Source of the DNA: an uncultured Actinomycetes bacterium
Lineage (GTDB): Bacteria > Actinomycetota > Actinomycetes > Mycobacteriales > Nakamurellaceae
DNA length: 64,000 nucleotides
Direction: 5' to 3'
Assembly: GCA_937926105.1 (NCBI GenBank)
Contig: CALANS010000066.1
Span: 62,001 to 126,000, forward strand
Under the pieces are notes generated by a model that saw only the letters and a program-made list of their open reading frames with translations, was not told the origin of the DNA and made no database searches. The position numbers and the translations under genes were made by a program. Positions 61,309-64,000 of this stretch are shown piece after piece (position 1 is the first letter of the stretch; every line of letters starts with the position of its first letter).

Positions 61309-63296
61309 CGGCGGACCTGCGCCGCCGATGCCGCCCGCAGGAACGCCTCGAAACCCGCCGGATCGGCCAGCGCGTCCCGCGACACCGCCCGGTCCACCGC
61401 CATCCCCCCCAGGATCCGCTTGACCGGTACCTCGCACTTCTTGCCGTTCAGCGTCCGGGGCACCGCCGGCACCGCGATCACCATCCCCGGCACGTGCCGG
61501 GGCGACAGCTCGGTCCGAATCGCCGCCCGCAGGTGCGCCGTCACCACCGACAGGTCCGCACCGCGCTCCAGCACCACAAACAGCACCAGATCCCCCTCGC
61601 CGGCGGCCGTCGAGGTGTCCACCACCAGCGAGTCGAGCACCCCCTCCTGGTCCTCCACCACCCGGTAGAACTCCGCGGTGCCCATCCGCACCCCGCCCCG
61701 GTTCAGCGTCGCGTCCGACCGGCCCTCGATCACGCAGGAGCCCCGCTCGGTGATGCGCACCCAGTCCCCGTGCCGCCACACGCCCGGGAAGTAGTCGAAA
61801 TACGCCGCGCGCAACCTGCTCCCGTCCTCATCCCCCCAGAAACGCACCGGCATGGACGGCATCGGGGCGGTGATCACCAGCTCGCCCACCTCCCCCACCA
61901 CCGGCTCGCCCGCATCGGAGAACGACTCCACCCGCGCACCCAGCGCCCGGCAGGAGATCTCGCCCCGCCATACCGGAACCGTCGGCGCCGCACCGACGAT
62001 CGCCGTGCACAGGTCCGTCCCGCCGGACAGCGAGGCGATCTGCACGCCGGCACCGACGTGCTCCGTGATCCAGTCGAACCCGTCGGTGGACAGCGGGGAG
62101 CCGGTTGATCCGACCACCTCGACGCACGACAGATCCAGCGAGTCGGCGGGTCGCAGTCCCGCCGCCCGGCAGCTGGACACGAACGCCGCCGAGATGCCCA
62201 CGTATCCGATGCGGTGCCGCTCGGCCAGCCGCCACAGTGTCAGCAGGTCGGGCCGGCCGGGGTTGCCGTCGTAGAGCACCACCGCGGCGCCGACCAACAG
62301 CCCGCCGATCAGCAGGTTCCACATCATCCAGCCGGTGGTGGTGAACCAGAAGAACTTGTCGCCCGGACCCAGATCGTGATGCAGCCGCAGGGTTTTCAGG
62401 TGCTCGACGAGGATCCCGCCCACCGACTGCACGATCGGCTTGGGCAGCCCCGTGGTGCCCGAGGAGTACAGCACCCACAGCGGGGCGGAGAACTCGACCG
62501 GGGCGTACCGCACCTCGGCGGGCTCCGATACCAGCTCGGACCAAGAGATCGCCCCGGACGGCGTCGGCGTGCCCCGGGCCGGAATGTGCACCACACCGGC
62601 CAGGTCGGGCAGCGCCGCCCGGATCTTCGACACGGTCGCCGTGGTATCAAACTCCTTGCCGCCGTAGACGTATCCGTCGACGGCGATCAGCACAGTGGGC
62701 GAGATCTGGGTGAATCGATCGATCACGCTGGGCGCCCCGAAGTCCGGCGAGCACGACGACCACACGCCGCCGAGCGCCGCGGTGGCCAGGAACGCCACCA
62801 GCGCCTCCAGCCGGTTCGGGGCCAGCGCCACCACCCGATCCCCCACCCCTACCCCCAGCCGGCGCAGCCCAGCCTGCGCGGCGCCGACCAGGGCGCGCAA
62901 CTCGCCGAGCGTGACCGTGCGCTCGTGCCCGGTCTCGTCGGTCTCGATCACCGCGACATCATCATCGGAGCGCCCGTCGCCGGCGGTCAGGGCGTGCTCG
63001 GCGTAGTTCAGGGTGCCGCCCGGGAACCACCGCGTCCCGGGCATGGTCGCCTCGGCCAGCACCGCCGTGGGCGGGGTGTGCCAGTGCAGGCCGAAGTAGT
63101 CGGCGATGGCGCCCCAGAATCCGGCCAGGTCGGTGACGGAGTAGTCCCACAGCTCGTCGTAGCCGGCGAAGGTGCGGCCGGTCCGGACACCGGCGAAGTC
63201 CGCGAAGTGCGTCACCGCGGCTCGCATGACCCGGTCGGCACTCGGCTGCCAGCAAATCTCGGGAACGGTGTCGGGCACGGTCTCTGGGCGAGTCAT
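61305..63296 (-). CDS. aacS: Acetoacetyl-CoA synthetase
   Basis: 663 residues, an ANL-superfamily adenylating enzyme of acetoacetate-CoA ligase length. WQPSADRVMRAAVTHF is the family N terminus, FPGGTLNYAEHAL the usual AACS motif, LYSSGTTGLPKPIVQSVGGI (about 273-292) the P-loop, TTTGWMMWNLLIGGLLVGA (about 316-334) typical of acetoacetate ligases, GDWVRITERGSCVIEGRSDATLNRGGVRMGTAEFY (about 515-549) the hinge, and RTLNGKKCEVPVKRIL has the catalytic Lys near 625. It activates acetoacetate with ATP and CoA. AGGA precedes ATG 63296. It is coupled by a 4-bp overlap to the lipoprotein gene. Confidence 0.95.
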   Translation of the reverse strand: MTRPETVPDTVPEICWQPSADRVMRAAVTHFADFAGVRTGRTFAGYDELWDYSVTDLAGFWGAIADYFGLHWHTPPTAVLAEATMPGTRWFPGGTLNYAEHALTAGDGRSDDDVAVIETDETGHERTVTLGELRALVGAAQAGLRRLGVGVGDRVVALAPNRLEALVAFLATAALGGVWSSCSPDFGAPSVIDRFTQISPTVLIAVDGYVYGGKEFDTTATVSKIRAALPDLAGVVHIPARGTPTPSGAISWSELVSEPAEVRYAPVEFSAPLWVLYSSGTTGLPKPIVQSVGGILVEHLKTLRLHHDLGPGDKFFWFTTTGWMMWNLLIGGLLVGAAVVLYDGNPGRPDLLTLWRLAERHRIGYVGISAAFVSSCRAAGLRPADSLDLSCVEVVGSTGSPLSTDGFDWITEHVGAGVQIASLSGGTDLCTAIVGAAPTVPVWRGEISCRALGARVESFSDAGEPVVGEVGELVITAPMPSMPVRFWGDEDGSRLRAAYFDYFPGVWRHGDWVRITERGSCVIEGRSDATLNRGGVRMGTAEFYRVVEDQEGVLDSLVVDTSTAAGEGDLVLFVVLERGADLSVVTAHLRAAIRTELSPRHVPGMVIAVPAVPRTLNGKKCEVPVKRILGGMAVDRAVSRDALADPAGFEAFLRAASAAQVRR

Positions 63297-63495
63297 ATGT
63301 CGTTCCTACACGACGGGGCATGGGCTCCGGGATAGCCCTGCCGCAGGCCGATCGGACCGATCCATGTGTCGCCGGCACACCCGCCCGCGGAGGCGAGCCA
63401 CAGCTGGGCATGCGCGAAGGTCGTCCCGCCAACCTCACCCGCCACAGATCGCCGAAGTTGGCGCATGCGGCCGATGTTGATCCATGCGTCGGGGG
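63297..63495. other. 199-bp spacer
   Basis: Between two minus-strand genes. It holds a short palindrome GATCGG-a-CCGATC (63350-63362) and two copies of GATCCATG(T/C)GTCG (63361 and 63480 areas). No gene seen; it should include the aacS promoter. Confidence 0.4.
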
Positions 63496-64000
63496 TCAGC
63501 GCAGGTGCGCGTCGAACCAGCTCAGCGCCCGGTTCCAGGCATCGGCGGCCGCCTCGGCTCGGTATTTCGGCGATCTGGTGTCGCTGGCGAACGCGTGCCC
63601 CGCATCCGGGTAGCGCACGATGGTGGCCGCCACCCCGGAGGATCCGAAGGTGCCGCGCAGTGCCTCCACCTGCTGCACCGGGATGGACCGGTCCTTGTCC
63701 CCGTACAGCCCCAACCACGGGGCGCGCAGCTGGCCGCCGGATTCCAACCCGGCAGGCACCCCGGGCCAGCGGGGCTTGTCGATGCCGCCGCCGTAGAAGG
63801 ACACCGCCGCAGCCACCGGCAGCGAGGCTGCCGCCCACAGCGCCACCGTCCCACCCATGGAGAAGCCCAGGATGCCGATCCGATCGCCGTCCACACCGGC
63901 GTCCGCCAGGAACTCCAGCGCGTCGCCGACGTCGGCCCGCAAGGATTCGGCGGTCAGCCCGTGCACCAGCGGCCGGGCGGCCTGGTAGTCCCCGATCGCC
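63496..64000 (-). CDS. Dienelactone hydrolase family protein (5' part outside window)
   Basis: At least 168 residues; the frame runs open to the window edge, so the start is beyond it. IGILGFSMGGTVALWAA is the nucleophile elbow, with Ser where classical dienelactone hydrolases have Cys; GLYGDKDRSIPVQQ supplies Asp and YPDAGHAFASD the His. It is an alpha/beta hydrolase acting on esters or lactones; substrate unknown. The internal GTG at 63966 is not the likely start because conserved-looking sequence (GDYQAARPLVHGLTAE) continues upstream. Confidence 0.87.
   Translation of the reverse strand, partial: AIGDYQAARPLVHGLTAESLRADVGDALEFLADAGVDGDRIGILGFSMGGTVALWAAASLPVAAAVSFYGGGIDKPRWPGVPAGLESGGQLRAPWLGLYGDKDRSIPVQQVEALRGTFGSSGVAATIVRYPDAGHAFASDTRSPKYRAEAAADAWNRALSWFDAHLR

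Noticed and set aside
61309..61779. Upstream extension of the lipoprotein frame into aacS
   Set aside because: It is out of frame with a certain gene on the same strand and is Gly/Arg-rich shadow sequence; the GTG at 61308 overlapping the aacS stop is sufficient.

Overview
This is a 64 kb chromosomal window from a high-GC actinobacterium. The call rests on strong GC bias in all third codon positions, many GTG starts, a leaderless promoter style (a -10 hexamer followed after 6-9 nt directly by the start codon), and actinobacterial families: a deazaflavin-dependent nitroreductase-like protein, an ECF41/SigJ-type sigma factor, an MT0933-like small protein, a DUF929 thioredoxin-fold protein paired with VKOR, and an ABC-F protein. 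I cannot name the genus. There is no prophage, IS element, rRNA operon or CRISPR array. Most of the window is ordinary chromosome with small regulated cassettes.

Layout. 0.05-4.3 kb: a minus-strand operon of four genes, each overlapping the next by 4 bp (class III aminotransferase, Zn deacylase, threonine-synthase-like enzyme, SMP-30 lactonase), behind a triple GTTTCA/TGAAAC half-site array. 4.4-6.9 kb: 4-hydroxyphenylpyruvate dioxygenase divergent from an AsnC/Lrp regulator and a GNAT acetyltransferase. 7-10 kb: two convergent polytopic membrane proteins (one CopD-like) separated by palindromic and G-rich tandem repeats. 10-17.3 kb: ABC-F ATPase, glycolipid-binding-like protein, MT0933-like protein and a full-length HrpA helicase carrying two odd in-frame insertions. 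17.5-21.2 kb: glutamate dehydrogenase, then pseudouridine kinase with its own winged helix and pseudouridine-5'-phosphate glycosidase. 21.3-25.7 kb: a hypothetical protein, a 0.9 kb gene-free stretch rich in hairpins, a small acidic protein, GNAT, a TetR/SRPBCC pair and RNase HI. 25.9-31.7 kb: a Cys/Met PLP enzyme divergent from an Lrp regulator, a flavoprotein disulfide reductase, and an MFS exporter divergent from an ArsR-type regulator. 31.8-41.9 kb: a P-loop kinase-like protein, a 2,087-residue alpha-2-macroglobulin-like protein, a GT-C glycosyltransferase, a UPF0158 protein and the deazaflavin protein. 42-46 kb: ECF41 sigma with a SnoaL-like partner, a class I amidotransferase behind a possible leader peptide, and the DUF929-VKOR disulfide pair. 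46.1-48.6 kb: a UvrA-type ABC ATPase. 48.8-58.8 kb: a peptide/amide uptake and hydrolysis cluster (M19 dipeptidase, creatininase-like amidase, fused Dpp ATPase, two permeases, binding lipoprotein, amidohydrolase) divergent from an IclR regulator. 58.8-64 kb: tRNA-Arg(ACG), tRNA-Ser(GCU), a methyltransferase, a lipoprotein, acetoacetyl-CoA synthetase and a truncated dienelactone-hydrolase-like gene.

The most unusual signals are (a) at least four families of short palindromic repeats, two of which have a copy inside a coding region in frame (hrpA and a lipoprotein signal peptide) and one of which keeps its loop while its stem varies; (b) the psuK-psuG operon, where two CTTAT-N4-ATAAG dyads cover the leaderless promoter of a kinase that carries its own DNA-binding domain; (c) the IclR-controlled Dpp/amidase cluster and the four-gene overlapping operon at the left end, both of unassigned substrate.
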